The notes: generated from the letters alone by a model not told the origin. 64,000 nucleotides of DNA from Streptomyces sp. CB02980 (GCF_014451325.2 NZ_JACSCH020000007.1:130965-194964); one strand, 5' to 3'. Positions 24,556 to 34,066 are shown, numbered from the stretch's first letter. Translations and numbers: made by a program.

Positions 24556-25068
24556 GTGGCCGAGACCACCCCCGAGACCCCCGTCGACGAGTTCGAGGGC
24601 GTTGAGGAATACACCACCGAGACCGAGCTCGTCGAGGGTGAGTACACCTCCGAGTCGCTCGCGTCCCGCTTCGGCGACCCGCAGCCGGCCGCCGGCCTGG
24701 GCCGTCGCAAGAACGCCATCGCCCGCGTCCGGATCGTTCCGGGCACCGGCAAGTGGAAGATCAACGGTCGCACCCTTGAGGACTACTTCCCCAACAAGGT
24801 GCACCAGCAGGAAGTCAACGAGCCCTTCAAGGTGCTCGAGCTCGACAACCGCTACGACGTCATCGCCCGCATCGCGGGTGGCGGTGTCTCCGGTCAGGCC
24901 GGCGCCCTGCGCCTCGGCGTGGCCCGTGCGCTGAACGAGGCGGACGTCGAGAACAACCGCCCGGCGCTGAAGAAGGCCGGCTTCCTCTCCCGCGACGACC
25001 GTGCGGTCGAGCGCAAGAAGGCCGGTCTCAAGAAGGCCCGTAAGGCTCCGCAGTACAGCAAGCGTTAA
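24556..25068 (+). CDS. rpsI: 30S ribosomal protein S9
   Basis: A 170-residue S9 starting at a GTG with GAGGAG nearby. The first 45 residues are an acidic extension usual in Streptomyces; the core runs from GLGRRKNAIARVRIVPGTG to the C-terminal KKARKAPQYSKR, whose final Arg contacts the P-site tRNA. A strong terminator follows. Confidence 0.98.
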   Translation: MAETTPETPVDEFEGVEEYTTETELVEGEYTSESLASRFGDPQPAAGLGRRKNAIARVRIVPGTGKWKINGRTLEDYFPNKVHQQEVNEPFKVLELDNRYDVIARIAGGGVSGQAGALRLGVARALNEADVENNRPALKKAGFLSRDDRAVERKKAGLKKARKAPQYSKR

Positions 25069-25088
25069 TCGCCTGCTCGGTCTGCTTT

Positions 25089-25135
25089 CGTACGCCCCGG
25101 CGGCACTGCACGTGCCGTCGGGGCGTACGTTTTTT
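25089..25135 (+). terminator. strong intrinsic terminator after rpsI
   Basis: An 18-bp stem (25089-25106 with 25112-25129, one G-T pair) with the loop TGCAC is followed at once by six T residues. This is the best rho-independent terminator in the window. Confidence 0.95.
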
Positions 25136-25202
25136 CATAGACCCTTTCACCTTTCGCCTTTCTCTTTCATCAGCTTGGGCACGTATTTCTCGGAGGACAG
25201 CT

Positions 25203-26561
25203 GTGGGACGACTCTTCGGCACGGATGGCGTGCGCGGTGTGGCCAACGCGGACCTGACGGCGGAGCTCGCGCTCGGCCTGTCGGTCGCGGCGGCGCACGT
25301 GCTCGCCGAGGCGGGCACCTTCGAGGGCCATCGGCCGACCGCGGTGGTCGGACGTGACCCCCGCGCGTCCGGAGAGTTCCTCGAAGCCGCCGTCGTGGCG
25401 GGGCTCGCCAGTGCCGGCGTCGACGTGCTGCGCGTCGGCGTGCTGCCCACCCCGGCCGTGGCCCACCTCACCGGCATCCTCGGCGCCGACCTCGGCGTGA
25501 TGCTCTCCGCCAGCCACAACGCCATGCCCGACAACGGCATCAAGTTCTTCGCGCGCGGCGGCCACAAGCTCGCCGACGAGCTCGAGGACAAGATCGAGGG
25601 CGTGTACGAGGAGCACCGCACGGGCGCCCCCTGGGAGCGTCCGACCGGTTCCGGTGTCGGCCGGGTCCGTGACTACGACGAGGGCTTCGAGACCTACGTC
25701 GCCCACCTCCTCGCCGTCCTCCCGAACCGTCTCGACGGTCTCAAGGTCGTCCTCGACGAGGCCCACGGCGCCGCCGCCCGCGTCTCGCCCGAGGCCTTCA
25801 CCCGGGCCGGCGCCCAGGTCGTCACCATCGGTGCAGAGCCGGACGGCCTCAACATCAACGACGGCTGCGGCTCCACCCACCTCGGGCTGCTCAAGGCCGC
25901 CGTCGTCGAGCACGGCGCCGACCTGGGCATCGCGCACGACGGCGACGCCGACCGCTGCCTCGCGGTGGACGCCGCGGGCAACGAGGTCGACGGCGACCAG
26001 ATCCTCGCCGTGCTCGCCCTCGCCATGCGCGAGGCCGGTGCGCTGCGCGGGGACACCGTCGTCGCGACCGTCATGTCCAACCTGGGCTTCAAGCTCGCCA
26101 TGGAGCGCGAGGGCCTGAACCTCGTCCAGACGGCGGTCGGCGACCGTTACGTCCTGGAGTCCATGAAGGAGCACGGCTTCGCGCTCGGCGGCGAGCAGTC
26201 CGGGCACGTCATCGTGCTCGACCACGCCACCACCGGCGACGGCACCCTCACCGGTCTGATGCTGGCCGCCCGGGTGGCCGCCACCGGCAAGTCGCTCGCG
26301 GACCTGGCCGGCGTGATGGAGCGGCTGCCGCAGATCCTCATCAACGTCCCCGACGTCGACAAGTCCCGGGTGAAGACCTCCGGCGACCTCGCCGCCGCGG
26401 TCATCGCCGCCGAGCAGGAGCTCGGCTCCACCGGCCGCGTCCTGCTGCGCCCCTCCGGCACCGAGCCGCTGGTCCGCGTCATGGTCGAGGCCGCCGACAT
26501 CGAGCAGGCGCGCGCGGTGGCGCAGCGGCTCGCGGACGTGGTGAAGTCGGCGCTGGGCTAG
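25203..26561 (+). CDS. glmM: phosphoglucosamine mutase
   Basis: A 452-residue enzyme that converts glucosamine-6-phosphate to glucosamine-1-phosphate on the way to UDP-GlcNAc, the precursor of peptidoglycan. The phosphoserine is Ser104 in LSASHN, the metal loop is DGDADR, and RPSGTEPLVRVMVE at the C-terminus binds the sugar phosphate. It starts at a GTG preceded by GGAGGA. It works with glmS, which lies 3 kb downstream. Confidence 0.97.
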   Translation: MGRLFGTDGVRGVANADLTAELALGLSVAAAHVLAEAGTFEGHRPTAVVGRDPRASGEFLEAAVVAGLASAGVDVLRVGVLPTPAVAHLTGILGADLGVMLSASHNAMPDNGIKFFARGGHKLADELEDKIEGVYEEHRTGAPWERPTGSGVGRVRDYDEGFETYVAHLLAVLPNRLDGLKVVLDEAHGAAARVSPEAFTRAGAQVVTIGAEPDGLNINDGCGSTHLGLLKAAVVEHGADLGIAHDGDADRCLAVDAAGNEVDGDQILAVLALAMREAGALRGDTVVATVMSNLGFKLAMEREGLNLVQTAVGDRYVLESMKEHGFALGGEQSGHVIVLDHATTGDGTLTGLMLAARVAATGKSLADLAGVMERLPQILINVPDVDKSRVKTSGDLAAAVIAAEQELGSTGRVLLRPSGTEPLVRVMVEAADIEQARAVAQRLADVVKSALG

Positions 26562-26588
26562 TCTTTCTGAGGCGCCGTCATGCGTTGA

Positions 26589-26629
26589 GGGCCCCGCCGC
26601 ACCCGTATCGGGTGCGGCGGGGCCCTTTT
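26589..26629. terminator. bidirectional terminator between glmM and DUF389 gene
   Basis: A perfect 16-bp stem GGGCCCCGCCGCACCC/GGGTGCGGCGGGGCCC with the loop GTATC, followed by TTTT on the plus strand. It separates convergent genes and can serve both. Confidence 0.9.
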
Positions 26630-27588
26630 CAGCTGTCCTTCCGGGCCCCGGGCGCGCGGCGCCAGTGGCCGCGCTGGGTGCGCCAGAGGAGTTTCTGCCC
26701 GTACAGCGTCAGCACCCCGGCCAGCATGATGCCGAACAGGTTCAGCATCAGCTGCTCGACCGAGCCCCACATCTGGCCGAAGTCGCCGTAGCTGAGCGCG
26801 ACCGCCGCGTTCGCACCCGCAGGGACCGTCGTCACCGAGATCGCGACGCCCACCAGGGCCCCGGACTTGGCCGAGGTCAGGGAGAGCATGCCCGCCACAC
26901 CCGCGAGCAGGGCCACGACGAACGAGAACGGGTCCGGCTGCCAGATGAAGCTGGTGTTGGGGCGGTCACCGTCGAGGCGGCTCTCGCTGAACAGGTCGAG
27001 TGCGTCCATCCCCAGACTGAACACCGTCGTCGCCACGATGGCCGCCGCGAAGCCGACGAGCAGCGCGATCAGCGAGCGTGCCGCCAGCCGCGGCTCGCGC
27101 CGCACCACCGCCGTACAGACGCCTGCGAGCGGGCCGAACTCCGGGCCGACCGCCATGGCGCCCACGATCAGGATCGCGTTGTCCAGGACGACACCGCAGG
27201 CCGCGATCATCGTCGCCAGGATCATGAACGCGCTGTACGTGATCGAGAGCGTCGACTCCTCGTGCGTGGCCCCCTCCAACTGCTCCCAGATCACCGCGTC
27301 CGCCGGCTCGCCCGGAGCCTCCTTCTCGGCGGTGTCGGCGCGTGTGGAGAGGGAGAAGTCGATGTTCTCGACGGCGATGGAGCCGTCCTGATCGATCCTC
27401 AGCCCGCGCAGTCCCTTGAGGAGTTCGTCGCCCGCCTCGCGGGCCACGTCGCACATGACCACATCACCGGCCGGGACCCGTGCCGCGCCCGGGAGCACCA
27501 CCAGGTGGGTGGTGCCGACGGTCGACTCGATCACCTCGACCGCGGCCTTGGTGCGGTCGGGCGGCACGATCATCCGGAGATGCAGCAT
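26629..27588 (-). CDS. DUF389 domain integral membrane protein
   Basis: A 319-residue protein. Residues 1-100 are soluble (starting MLHLRMIVPPDRTKAAVEVI), then about six transmembrane segments follow, with the DUF389 hallmark segments LATMIAACGVVLDNAILIVGA and MAVGPEFGPLAGVCTAVV. The function of the family is not established. It begins two bases after the end of coaA and is probably transcribed with it. Confidence 0.85.
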   Translation of the reverse strand: MLHLRMIVPPDRTKAAVEVIESTVGTTHLVVLPGAARVPAGDVVMCDVAREAGDELLKGLRGLRIDQDGSIAVENIDFSLSTRADTAEKEAPGEPADAVIWEQLEGATHEESTLSITYSAFMILATMIAACGVVLDNAILIVGAMAVGPEFGPLAGVCTAVVRREPRLAARSLIALLVGFAAAIVATTVFSLGMDALDLFSESRLDGDRPNTSFIWQPDPFSFVVALLAGVAGMLSLTSAKSGALVGVAISVTTVPAGANAAVALSYGDFGQMWGSVEQLMLNLFGIMLAGVLTLYGQKLLWRTQRGHWRRAPGARKDS

Positions 27589-27590
27589 CC

Positions 27591-28559
27591 TCAGAGCTTA
27601 CGGAGACTCAGCCTCTGCACCTTGTGGTCCGAGCCCTTGCGGACGACGAGAGTCGCCCGGCCGCGCGTCGGGGCCACGTTCTCCAGGAGGTTCACCTTGT
27701 TGATGGTCCGCCACATGGTGCGCGCGTAGTCGAGGGCCTCGTCCTCGGAGACCTGGGTGTAGCGCTGGAAGTACGAGTCGGGGTCCTGGAAGGCGGTGTC
27801 GCGCAGCTTGCGGAAGCGGTTGAGGTACCAGCGCTCGATGTCCTCGGCGCGCGCGTCCACGTACACCGAGAAGTCGAAGTAGTCGGCGAGGCCGACGCGG
27901 GTGCGGCCGTCCTTGCCGGGCAGGGCCGGCTGGAGGACGTTCAGGCCCTCGACGATGAGGATGTCCGGGCGGCGGACGACGAGGCGCTCGCCGGGGACGC
28001 GGTCGTAGATGAGGTGCGAGTAGACCGGGGCCGTGACCTCGTCCTTGCCCGCCTTGATGTCCGCGACGAACCGGGTCAGGGCCCGGCGGTCGTACGACTC
28101 GGGGAAGCCCTTGCGGGACATGAGGCCGCGGGCCTTCAGCTCCTCCATCGGGTAGAGGAAGGCGTCCGTGGTGACCAGCTCCACGCGCGGGTGCTCCGGC
28201 CAGCGGGCGAGGAGGGCCTGGAGCAGACGGGAGACCGTCGACTTCCCGACGGCGACCGAGCCGGCGACTCCTATGACGAACGGGGTGCCGCGCTGCTCGG
28301 CGCTCTCGCCGAGGAAGGTGTTGAGGGCGCCCCGCAGTCCGCTGGTGGCCTGCACGTACAGGTTGAGCAGCCGGGACAGCGGGAGGTAGACGTCCCGTAC
28401 CTCGTCGAGGTCGATGACGTCACCGAAACCGCGGAGCCGCTCGACCTCCTCGGCGGTGAGGGGGAGCGGGGTCTTGTCGCGCAGGGCGCTCCACTCCGCG
28501 CGGGTGAGGTCGACGTAGGGCGTCGTGCCGTTGGCGCTTCGTGGCGGCGAAGTGATCAC
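27591..28559 (-). CDS. coaA: pantothenate kinase type I
   Basis: A 322-residue CoaA that phosphorylates pantothenate in the first step of coenzyme A synthesis. The P-loop GVAGSVAVGKS is at residues 97-107, and VELVTTDAFLYP, PVYSHLIYD and DILIVEGLNVLQ are typical. The start is a GTG at 28559. Type I enzymes are usually inhibited by coenzyme A. Co-transcription with the DUF389 gene is suggested by the two-base spacing. Confidence 0.96.
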   Translation of the reverse strand: MITSPPRSANGTTPYVDLTRAEWSALRDKTPLPLTAEEVERLRGFGDVIDLDEVRDVYLPLSRLLNLYVQATSGLRGALNTFLGESAEQRGTPFVIGVAGSVAVGKSTVSRLLQALLARWPEHPRVELVTTDAFLYPMEELKARGLMSRKGFPESYDRRALTRFVADIKAGKDEVTAPVYSHLIYDRVPGERLVVRRPDILIVEGLNVLQPALPGKDGRTRVGLADYFDFSVYVDARAEDIERWYLNRFRKLRDTAFQDPDSYFQRYTQVSEDEALDYARTMWRTINKVNLLENVAPTRGRATLVVRKGSDHKVQRLSLRKL

Positions 28560-28757
28560 CCCGCCATTGTCGCGGGTCGGCGGGGGGTGTGGGGGGTGGG
28601 GTGGGTCACGCGGGAAATGCGTTGTCCGACCGTCGGCCTAGGGTGATCCTTTGATGCCGCGTGGGCTCCTGGATCCGATGCTTCACGACTTCGCGCGGGG
28701 GGGAGCCGTCCTTTCGGGCGGCTTGTGAACACGAAGAGAAACAGAGAGCCACCTCAG

Positions 28758-29528
28758 ATGCGTACGTCCATGAGAAGCGCCGCCGTCGCCGCCACCGCCG
28801 TCTCCCTCGCCCTGCTCGTCACCGCCTGCGGTGGCGGGGAGAAGAGCGACGGCAAGGGCGACAAGGCCGGTGGCACCGGTGCGCCCAGCGCCTCCGCCAC
28901 GAGCGCGCCCGCCGCCAAGACGCTGTCGGACGCCGAGCTGGAGAAGGCGATCGTCGAGCGGGCCGACCTCAAGGGCTACCAGGTGCAGAAGACCGAGGCC
29001 GGGGACGTCGTCTCGGCGGCCTCGGTCACCGCCGACAAGGCCGTCTGTGCGCCGATCGCCCACGCCATGTCCTTCCTCTCGCCCGGCTCGCCCGCCGCGT
29101 CGGCGGAGCGCAAGGTCCTCGAAGAGCCGAAGAAGGACGCGTCGGCCTCGCCCGAGGACGCGCTCCTCGGCGGGCTGGGCGCCCAGGTCACGGCGGTGAC
29201 GCTCGGCTCGTACGACGGACAGGGCGCGCAGGAGGCCTTCGCCTCGGTGAAGAAGGCCGGCGCGGAGTGCGCCGGCGGCTTCCACGTCGTCCACCTCAAG
29301 GAGAAGACGAAGGTCGCCAAGGTCGCCCCGGAGACCGTCACCGCCGGTGAGGAGGCCGTCGCCTTCACCGTCACCACCGACATGGAGGGCGAGCCGTTCG
29401 TCAGCAAGCTCGTCGTCTTCCGCCAGGGCAACACGCTCGCGTCGTTCTCGACCATCAGCCTCGTTCCCGGCGGGGTCAAGACGCTGCCGCAGGCCGTCAT
29501 CGACGCGCAGGCCGCCAAGCTGTCCTGA
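28758..29528 (+). CDS. putative lipoprotein of unknown function
   Basis: A 256-residue exported lipoprotein: a signal peptide with the lipobox VTAC (Cys at residue 24), an Ser/Ala/Gly-rich linker and a C-terminal domain of about 200 residues with two cysteines (KAVCAPIAHAM and AGAECAGGFHVV). It is similar in style to the many Streptomyces sensor-like lipoproteins, but I recognise no named family. The ATG at 28758 is preferred over a GTG at 28725 because the signal peptide is then normal. Confidence 0.75.
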   Translation: MRTSMRSAAVAATAVSLALLVTACGGGEKSDGKGDKAGGTGAPSASATSAPAAKTLSDAELEKAIVERADLKGYQVQKTEAGDVVSAASVTADKAVCAPIAHAMSFLSPGSPAASAERKVLEEPKKDASASPEDALLGGLGAQVTAVTLGSYDGQGAQEAFASVKKAGAECAGGFHVVHLKEKTKVAKVAPETVTAGEEAVAFTVTTDMEGEPFVSKLVVFRQGNTLASFSTISLVPGGVKTLPQAVIDAQAAKLS

Positions 29529-29555
29529 CTCCGGTCCTCCGGGCGCCTTCCGCCG

Positions 29556-29561
29556 TAGGCT
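29556..29561 (+). promoter_or_regulatory. -10 element for leaderless glmS transcript
   Basis: TAGGCT lies six bases before the glmS ATG, and no ribosome-binding site is visible between them. This spacing places the transcription start at or next to the A of the start codon. Confidence 0.5.
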
Positions 29562-29567
29562 GCCGTC

Positions 29568-31415
29568 ATGTGCGGAATCGTGGGATACGTCGGCGGGCAG
29601 TCGGCGCTTGATGTGGTGGTCGCGGGCCTCAAGAGGCTCGAATACCGGGGCTACGACTCGGCCGGTGTCGCGGTGCTCTCCGACGGAGGGCTCGCCGCGG
29701 CCAAGAAGGCGGGCAAGCTCGTCAACCTGGAGAAGGAGCTCGTGGACCGGCCGCTCGCCGGCGGGTCCGTGGGCATCGGACACACCCGCTGGGCCACCCA
29801 CGGCGGGCCGACCGACGCCAACGCGCATCCGCATCTGGACAACGCCGGGCGCGTCGCCGTCGTCCACAACGGCATCATCGAGAACTTCGCCCCCCTCCGG
29901 GACGAGCTCGCCGAGCGCGGCCACGACCTGCTGTCCGAGACGGACACCGAGGTCGTGGCCCACCTCATCGCCGAGGAGTTCTCCTCCGCAGGGGACCTCG
30001 CGGAGGCCATGCGGCTGGTGTGCAGGCGGCTCGACGGGGCCTTCACCCTGGTCGCCGTGCACGCCGACCAGCCGGACGTGGTCGTCGGCGCCCGCCGGAA
30101 CTCGCCGCTCGTCGTCGGTGTCGGCGAGGGCGAGAACTTCCTCGCCTCCGACGTGTCCGCGTTCATCGCCCACACCCGGTCGGCCATCGAACTCGGCCAG
30201 GACCAGGTCGTCGAGCTGACCAGGGACGGCGTCACGGTCACCGACTTCGACGGGGCGCCCGCCGACGTCCGTGCCTTCCACGTGGACTGGGACGCCTCCG
30301 CCGCCGAGAAGGGCGGCTACGACTACTTCATGCTCAAGGAGATCGCCGAGCAGCCCAAGGCCGTCGCCGACACCCTCCTCGGCCGGATCGACGGCGCAGG
30401 CCGGCTCACCCTCGACGAGGTGCGTATCCCCGACGCCGTGCTCCGCGAGGCCGACAAGATCGTCATCATCGCGTGCGGCACCGCCTTCCACGCCGGTCTC
30501 ATCGCCAAGTACGCCATCGAGCACTGGACCCGCATCCCCTGCGAGGTCGAGCTCGCCAGCGAGTTCCGCTACCGCGACCCGATCCTCGGCCAGCGCACCC
30601 TCGTCATCGCCATCTCGCAGTCGGGCGAGACGATGGACACGCTGATGGCGCTGCGGCACGCGCGGGAGCAGGGCGCGAAGGTGCTCGCCGTCTGCAACAC
30701 GAACGGCTCGACGATCCCGCGCGAGTCCGACGCCGTGCTGTACACCCATGCGGGGCCCGAGGTCGCCGTCGCCTCCACCAAGGCCTTCCTCACCCAGCTC
30801 GTCGCCTGCTACCTCCTCGCGCTCTACCTCGGTCAGGTGCGCGGCACCAAGTGGGGCGACGAGATCCACGCCGTCGTCCGCGAGCTCGCCCGGATCGGCG
30901 ACGAGGTCGAGCGGGTCCTGGAGACCATGGAGCCCGTCCGGGCCCTCGCCCGCTCCCTCGCCCACAAGGACACCGTCCTCTTCCTCGGCCGGCACGTCGG
31001 CTATCCCGTCGCCCTCGAAGGCGCCCTGAAGCTCAAGGAACTGGCGTACATGCACGCCGAGGGCTTCGCCGCCGGAGAGCTGAAGCACGGGCCGATCGCG
31101 CTCATCGAGGAGGACCTGCCGGTCGTCGTGGTCGTGCCCTCTCCCAAGGGCCGCTCCGTGCTCCACGACAAGATCGTCTCCAACATCCAGGAGATCCGGG
31201 CCCGCGGCGCCCGCACCATCGTGATCGCCGAGGAGGGCGACGAGGCCGTCGTCCCGTACGCCGACCACCTCGTCCGCATCCCGGCCACGCCTACGCTGCT
31301 CCAGCCGCTGGTCTCCACGGTGCCGCTCCAGGTCTTCGCCTGCGAGCTCGCCACCGCGCGGGGCAACGAGGTCGACCAGCCGCGCAACCTGGCCAAGTCC
31401 GTGACCGTGGAGTGA
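29568..31415 (+). CDS. glmS: glutamine-fructose-6-phosphate aminotransferase (isomerizing)
   Basis: A 615-residue enzyme that makes glucosamine-6-phosphate from fructose-6-phosphate and glutamine. The glutaminase domain starts MCGIVGYVG, with Cys2 as nucleophile, and includes HTRWATHG and HNGIIEN. Two SIS sugar isomerase domains follow (IACGTAFHAG; ISQSGETMDTL; the C-terminal LAKSVTVE). With glmM it feeds UDP-GlcNAc synthesis. acpS starts 24 bases downstream. Confidence 0.97.
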   Translation: MCGIVGYVGGQSALDVVVAGLKRLEYRGYDSAGVAVLSDGGLAAAKKAGKLVNLEKELVDRPLAGGSVGIGHTRWATHGGPTDANAHPHLDNAGRVAVVHNGIIENFAPLRDELAERGHDLLSETDTEVVAHLIAEEFSSAGDLAEAMRLVCRRLDGAFTLVAVHADQPDVVVGARRNSPLVVGVGEGENFLASDVSAFIAHTRSAIELGQDQVVELTRDGVTVTDFDGAPADVRAFHVDWDASAAEKGGYDYFMLKEIAEQPKAVADTLLGRIDGAGRLTLDEVRIPDAVLREADKIVIIACGTAFHAGLIAKYAIEHWTRIPCEVELASEFRYRDPILGQRTLVIAISQSGETMDTLMALRHAREQGAKVLAVCNTNGSTIPRESDAVLYTHAGPEVAVASTKAFLTQLVACYLLALYLGQVRGTKWGDEIHAVVRELARIGDEVERVLETMEPVRALARSLAHKDTVLFLGRHVGYPVALEGALKLKELAYMHAEGFAAGELKHGPIALIEEDLPVVVVVPSPKGRSVLHDKIVSNIQEIRARGARTIVIAEEGDEAVVPYADHLVRIPATPTLLQPLVSTVPLQVFACELATARGNEVDQPRNLAKSVTVE

Positions 31416-31439
31416 GTGTGTGCGTGTGAAGGTGAGCAG

Positions 31440-31808
31440 ATGATCATCGGGGTGGGGATCGACGTGGCCGAGATCGACCGGTTCGCCGCGTCGATCGAAC
31501 GGACACCGGGGCTGCTCCAGCGCCTCTTCGTCGAGCGTGAACTGCTGCTCCCCAGCGGCGAACGGCGCGGGCCCGCCTCCCTCGCGGTGCGGTTCGCCGC
31601 GAAGGAGGCCCTCGCGAAGGCGCTGGGCGCGCCGGGCGGGCTGCACTGGACGGACGCCGAGGTGTACGTCGAGGACACCGGGCAGCCACGGCTGCGGGTG
31701 AGCGGGACGGTGGCGGCGCGGGCGTCCGAGCTGGGCGTCAAGCACTGGCACGTGTCGCTGAGTCATGACGCGGGGGTGGCGTCCGCCGTGGTGATCGCGG
31801 AGGCGTAG
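31440..31808 (+). CDS. acpS: holo-[acyl-carrier-protein] synthase
   Basis: A 122-residue AcpS that transfers phosphopantetheine from coenzyme A to acyl carrier protein. The IIGVGIDVAEIDRF motif carries the metal ligand Asp, and RFAAKEALAKALG holds the second. The ATG at 31440 follows AAGGTGAG and gives the family length. It links functionally to coaA nearby. Confidence 0.95.
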   Translation: MIIGVGIDVAEIDRFAASIERTPGLLQRLFVERELLLPSGERRGPASLAVRFAAKEALAKALGAPGGLHWTDAEVYVEDTGQPRLRVSGTVAARASELGVKHWHVSLSHDAGVASAVVIAEA

Positions 31809-31824
31809 ACGCGGGATGTACGGA

Positions 31825-31862
31825 CCAGGGGCCCGGCCGTCGGAGGACGGTCGGGCCCCTGG
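31825..31862. terminator. bidirectional hairpin terminator after acpS
   Basis: Seventeen base pairs (31825-31841 with 31846-31862, one G-T) enclose a GGAG loop. It lies between the convergent acpS and the LAATG protein gene. Confidence 0.85.
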
Positions 31863-31953
31863 CCGTGTGCGCGCGGCTGCCAGGGCCGGCGTCGGGTGTG
31901 AGTGCCGCGCGCGTCCAGGGGGTGGTGCGGCCTGATCGGCAGGACACCCCCCC

Positions 31954-33465
31954 CTAGGGGGTGGTGCCGCCGGTGCCTTCCTGTGCCGCTCGGCGGCGGG
32001 TCAGGATCAGGGCCGCGCCGCCGAGGGCGGCGAGGCTCGCCGCGGTGAGGGCGACGGGGAGGGTGCTGCCGCCGCCGGTGGCGGCGAGTCCGCCGGTGGG
32101 GCCCGTTCCGTCGGGGGTGCCGGGGCCGGTGCCGCCGGCGTCGCTTCCGGTGCCGCCGCCTCCGCCGCCGGTGGTGCTTCCCGTGGTGCCGTCCGGGGAA
32201 GTCGAGTCCGTCGGGGTCGGTTCGGGGGCCGGGGCGGTCGACGTCGGTGAGGCGTCGGTCCGGGTCGGGGCCGGGGCCGTCGGCTCCTGGGTCGGAGGCT
32301 CGGTTGTGGGCGTGGTCGCGGTGGGTGTCGGGCCGGTCGAGGTCGGGTCGGTCGGAGTCGGAGTCGGCGTCGGGGCCGTGGACGTCGGGCCGGTCGGCGT
32401 CGGGTCCGTCGGTCCTTGGGTCGGCGTCGGTTCCGTGGGCGTCGGGGTCTTCCGTACCGTCTGGGTCACCGCGCCGCCCGCCACCGTGTAGAGCGTGTGC
32501 TCCGCGGGGTCCAGGGCCAGGGCCGCCGGGCGTTCGCCCGTCGTGATCGTCTCCGTCACCGTGCCCGCCTTCGGGTCGACGACCGCCACGGAGGAGGCGC
32601 CGGTGCGGGCCGCGTACAGGGTCGTCGTCCCCGGGTCGTACGCGAGGGCCTTCGGGTTGCCGTCGACGGTGAGGGTGCCGGTGACCTCGAGTGCGGCCAG
32701 GTCGACGACCGAGACCGTTCCGGCGGCCAGGTTGGCCACGTATCCCGTGCGGCCGGCCGGGTCGACGGTGACGCCCATGCTGCCGAGGGCGGTGGTCCCG
32801 AGGCTGACGGTGCCGGTGAGGCGGCCGGTGGTGCCGTCGACGGCGTTGAGGATGTTCCGGTAGACGACGGAGCCGTTCTCGACGGCGCCGCCGACGTAGG
32901 TCGCGTATCCCGTGTGGCTCGTGGTGTCCACGGCGAGTCCGGCCGGGTGGAAGGGCAGGACGACGGGCGTGCCGACGACCGCGCCGTTCCCGGTGTCGTG
33001 GACGGTGACGGATCTGGCGGCCTGGTTGCCGACGTACAGCCGTCCCTGTCCCGGGTCGGCGGCGAGAAGGCTGACGCTGCCCTCGACGGGCAGCCGGTCG
33101 TCGGTGACGGTGCGGGTCGCGGTGTCGTAGACGGCGATACGGGTGGACAGGCCGAGGTAGAGGGTGCCGGCGGCGCCGAGGGCCATCACCGTGGCCGGGG
33201 CGGGGAGTTCGACCGGCTCTCCGACGGGGGCGCCGGTGGTCGTGTCGTAGACCGTCAGGCGGTGGGCCGTGCCGTCGCTGCTGCTGACGTACAGGCGGTC
33301 GGCGGCCGGGTCGACCTCGGCGTCAAGGGCTGCGCCCAGCGGGGTGAGGGTGCGGAGGTTCTCGTGGAGCGGGGCCGGGGCCGCTGCCGTGGTGGCGGCC
33401 GGCACGACCGCCGCCGTGCCCGCGAGGGCGAGCACGGCGGCGGTCGTCAGGAGGGCGGTCCTCAC
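31954..33465 (-). CDS. wall-anchored beta-propeller protein with LAATG sorting signal
   Basis: A 503-residue exported protein. A signal peptide (residues 1-28) is followed by about 310 residues of YVTN-like beta-propeller repeats (for example GYVANLAAGTVSVVDLAAL; NPKALAYDPGTTTLYAARTG). Residues 340-445 are a Thr/Pro-rich stalk and then a Gly-rich stretch. The C-terminus has LAATG (460-464), a hydrophobic helix and RRR, the sorting signal for class E-type sortases of actinobacteria, so it should be linked to peptidoglycan. It overlaps the upstream secreted protein gene by four bases. An iron box precedes that gene, so both should be induced by iron shortage. The ligand is unknown. Confidence 0.85.
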   Translation of the reverse strand: MRTALLTTAAVLALAGTAAVVPAATTAAAPAPLHENLRTLTPLGAALDAEVDPAADRLYVSSSDGTAHRLTVYDTTTGAPVGEPVELPAPATVMALGAAGTLYLGLSTRIAVYDTATRTVTDDRLPVEGSVSLLAADPGQGRLYVGNQAARSVTVHDTGNGAVVGTPVVLPFHPAGLAVDTTSHTGYATYVGGAVENGSVVYRNILNAVDGTTGRLTGTVSLGTTALGSMGVTVDPAGRTGYVANLAAGTVSVVDLAALEVTGTLTVDGNPKALAYDPGTTTLYAARTGASSVAVVDPKAGTVTETITTGERPAALALDPAEHTLYTVAGGAVTQTVRKTPTPTEPTPTQGPTDPTPTGPTSTAPTPTPTPTDPTSTGPTPTATTPTTEPPTQEPTAPAPTRTDASPTSTAPAPEPTPTDSTSPDGTTGSTTGGGGGGTGSDAGGTGPGTPDGTGPTGGLAATGGGSTLPVALTAASLAALGGAALILTRRRAAQEGTGGTTP

Positions 33466-34019
33466 TGGAAGGTCACCGGCACGTACACGTCGTACTTCCG
33501 GTCGGAGCTGTCGAAGTGGTCGGCGCGGGTGACGATCGCGCAGGTCACACCCGACTGGCCGCAGGTGACCGTGTCGGAGATCTTCGCCTTGACGTGGATC
33601 TGGACGGAGAAGGAGCCGAGGCCGCCGGACTCCGTGAACGGGGAGGAGTTGGACGGGGACATCCAGTACCAGTCGCTGTTCACCCAGTGGGAGGCGCCGG
33701 TCGTGCCGGTCTCGTCCTGGCCGCCGAGGCAGGGGGTGGGCTTGCTGTTCCAGGTGCCGGGGTCGGTGGTGTTCACCCCCGTGGGTATCGCGCAGAGGCC
33801 CACGTAGACGCCCTGGTCGGGGTTGTATCCGGAGCCGGTCACGGTGACGTTGGCGCCGGCGGCGGAGGCGGTGTTCGGGGCGGTGAGGGAGAGGTTGTAG
33901 GTGCGGGTGCCCTCGGTGACGGTGCGGTTCGTGGTGGCGGCGGAGGCGGTGGAGGCGAGGCCGAGGGTGAGGGCGGCGGCGGAGGCGAGGGCGAGGGCGG
34001 AGCGGGTGACGGTGCGCAT
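33462..34019 (-). CDS. secreted beta-sandwich-like protein, neocarzinostatin-like
   Basis: A 185-residue exported protein: signal peptide of 27 residues ending ASTASA, then a mature part of about 158 residues with four cysteines (76, 97, 153, 160). The pattern NVTVTGSGYNPDQGVYVGLC and TCGQSGVTCAIV resembles the immunoglobulin-like neocarzinostatin family in spacing of motifs and two probable disulphides, but I cannot show that it binds a chromophore. The ATG at 34019 is preferred over one 60 bases upstream because it gives a standard signal peptide. The gene overlaps the next one (ATGA) and lies behind an iron box. Confidence 0.75.
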   Translation of the reverse strand: MRTVTRSALALASAAALTLGLASTASAATTNRTVTEGTRTYNLSLTAPNTASAAGANVTVTGSGYNPDQGVYVGLCAIPTGVNTTDPGTWNSKPTPCLGGQDETGTTGASHWVNSDWYWMSPSNSSPFTESGGLGSFSVQIHVKAKISDTVTCGQSGVTCAIVTRADHFDSSDRKYDVYVPVTFQ

Positions 34020-34066
34020 GGCGAAGCTGGCCTTCCGGGAGACGGGTACCGACAGATACCGACTAC

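Noticed and set aside
28683..31766. 1027-codon minus-strand frame opposite glmS
   Set aside because: Antisense to glmS and the lipoprotein gene, both of which have complete catalytic or export motifs. The long frame results from low stop frequency in high-GC DNA.
33462..34019. Call as an enediyne apoprotein
   Set aside because: Cysteine pattern is similar to neocarzinostatin, but no enediyne genes are nearby and the iron box suggests another role.
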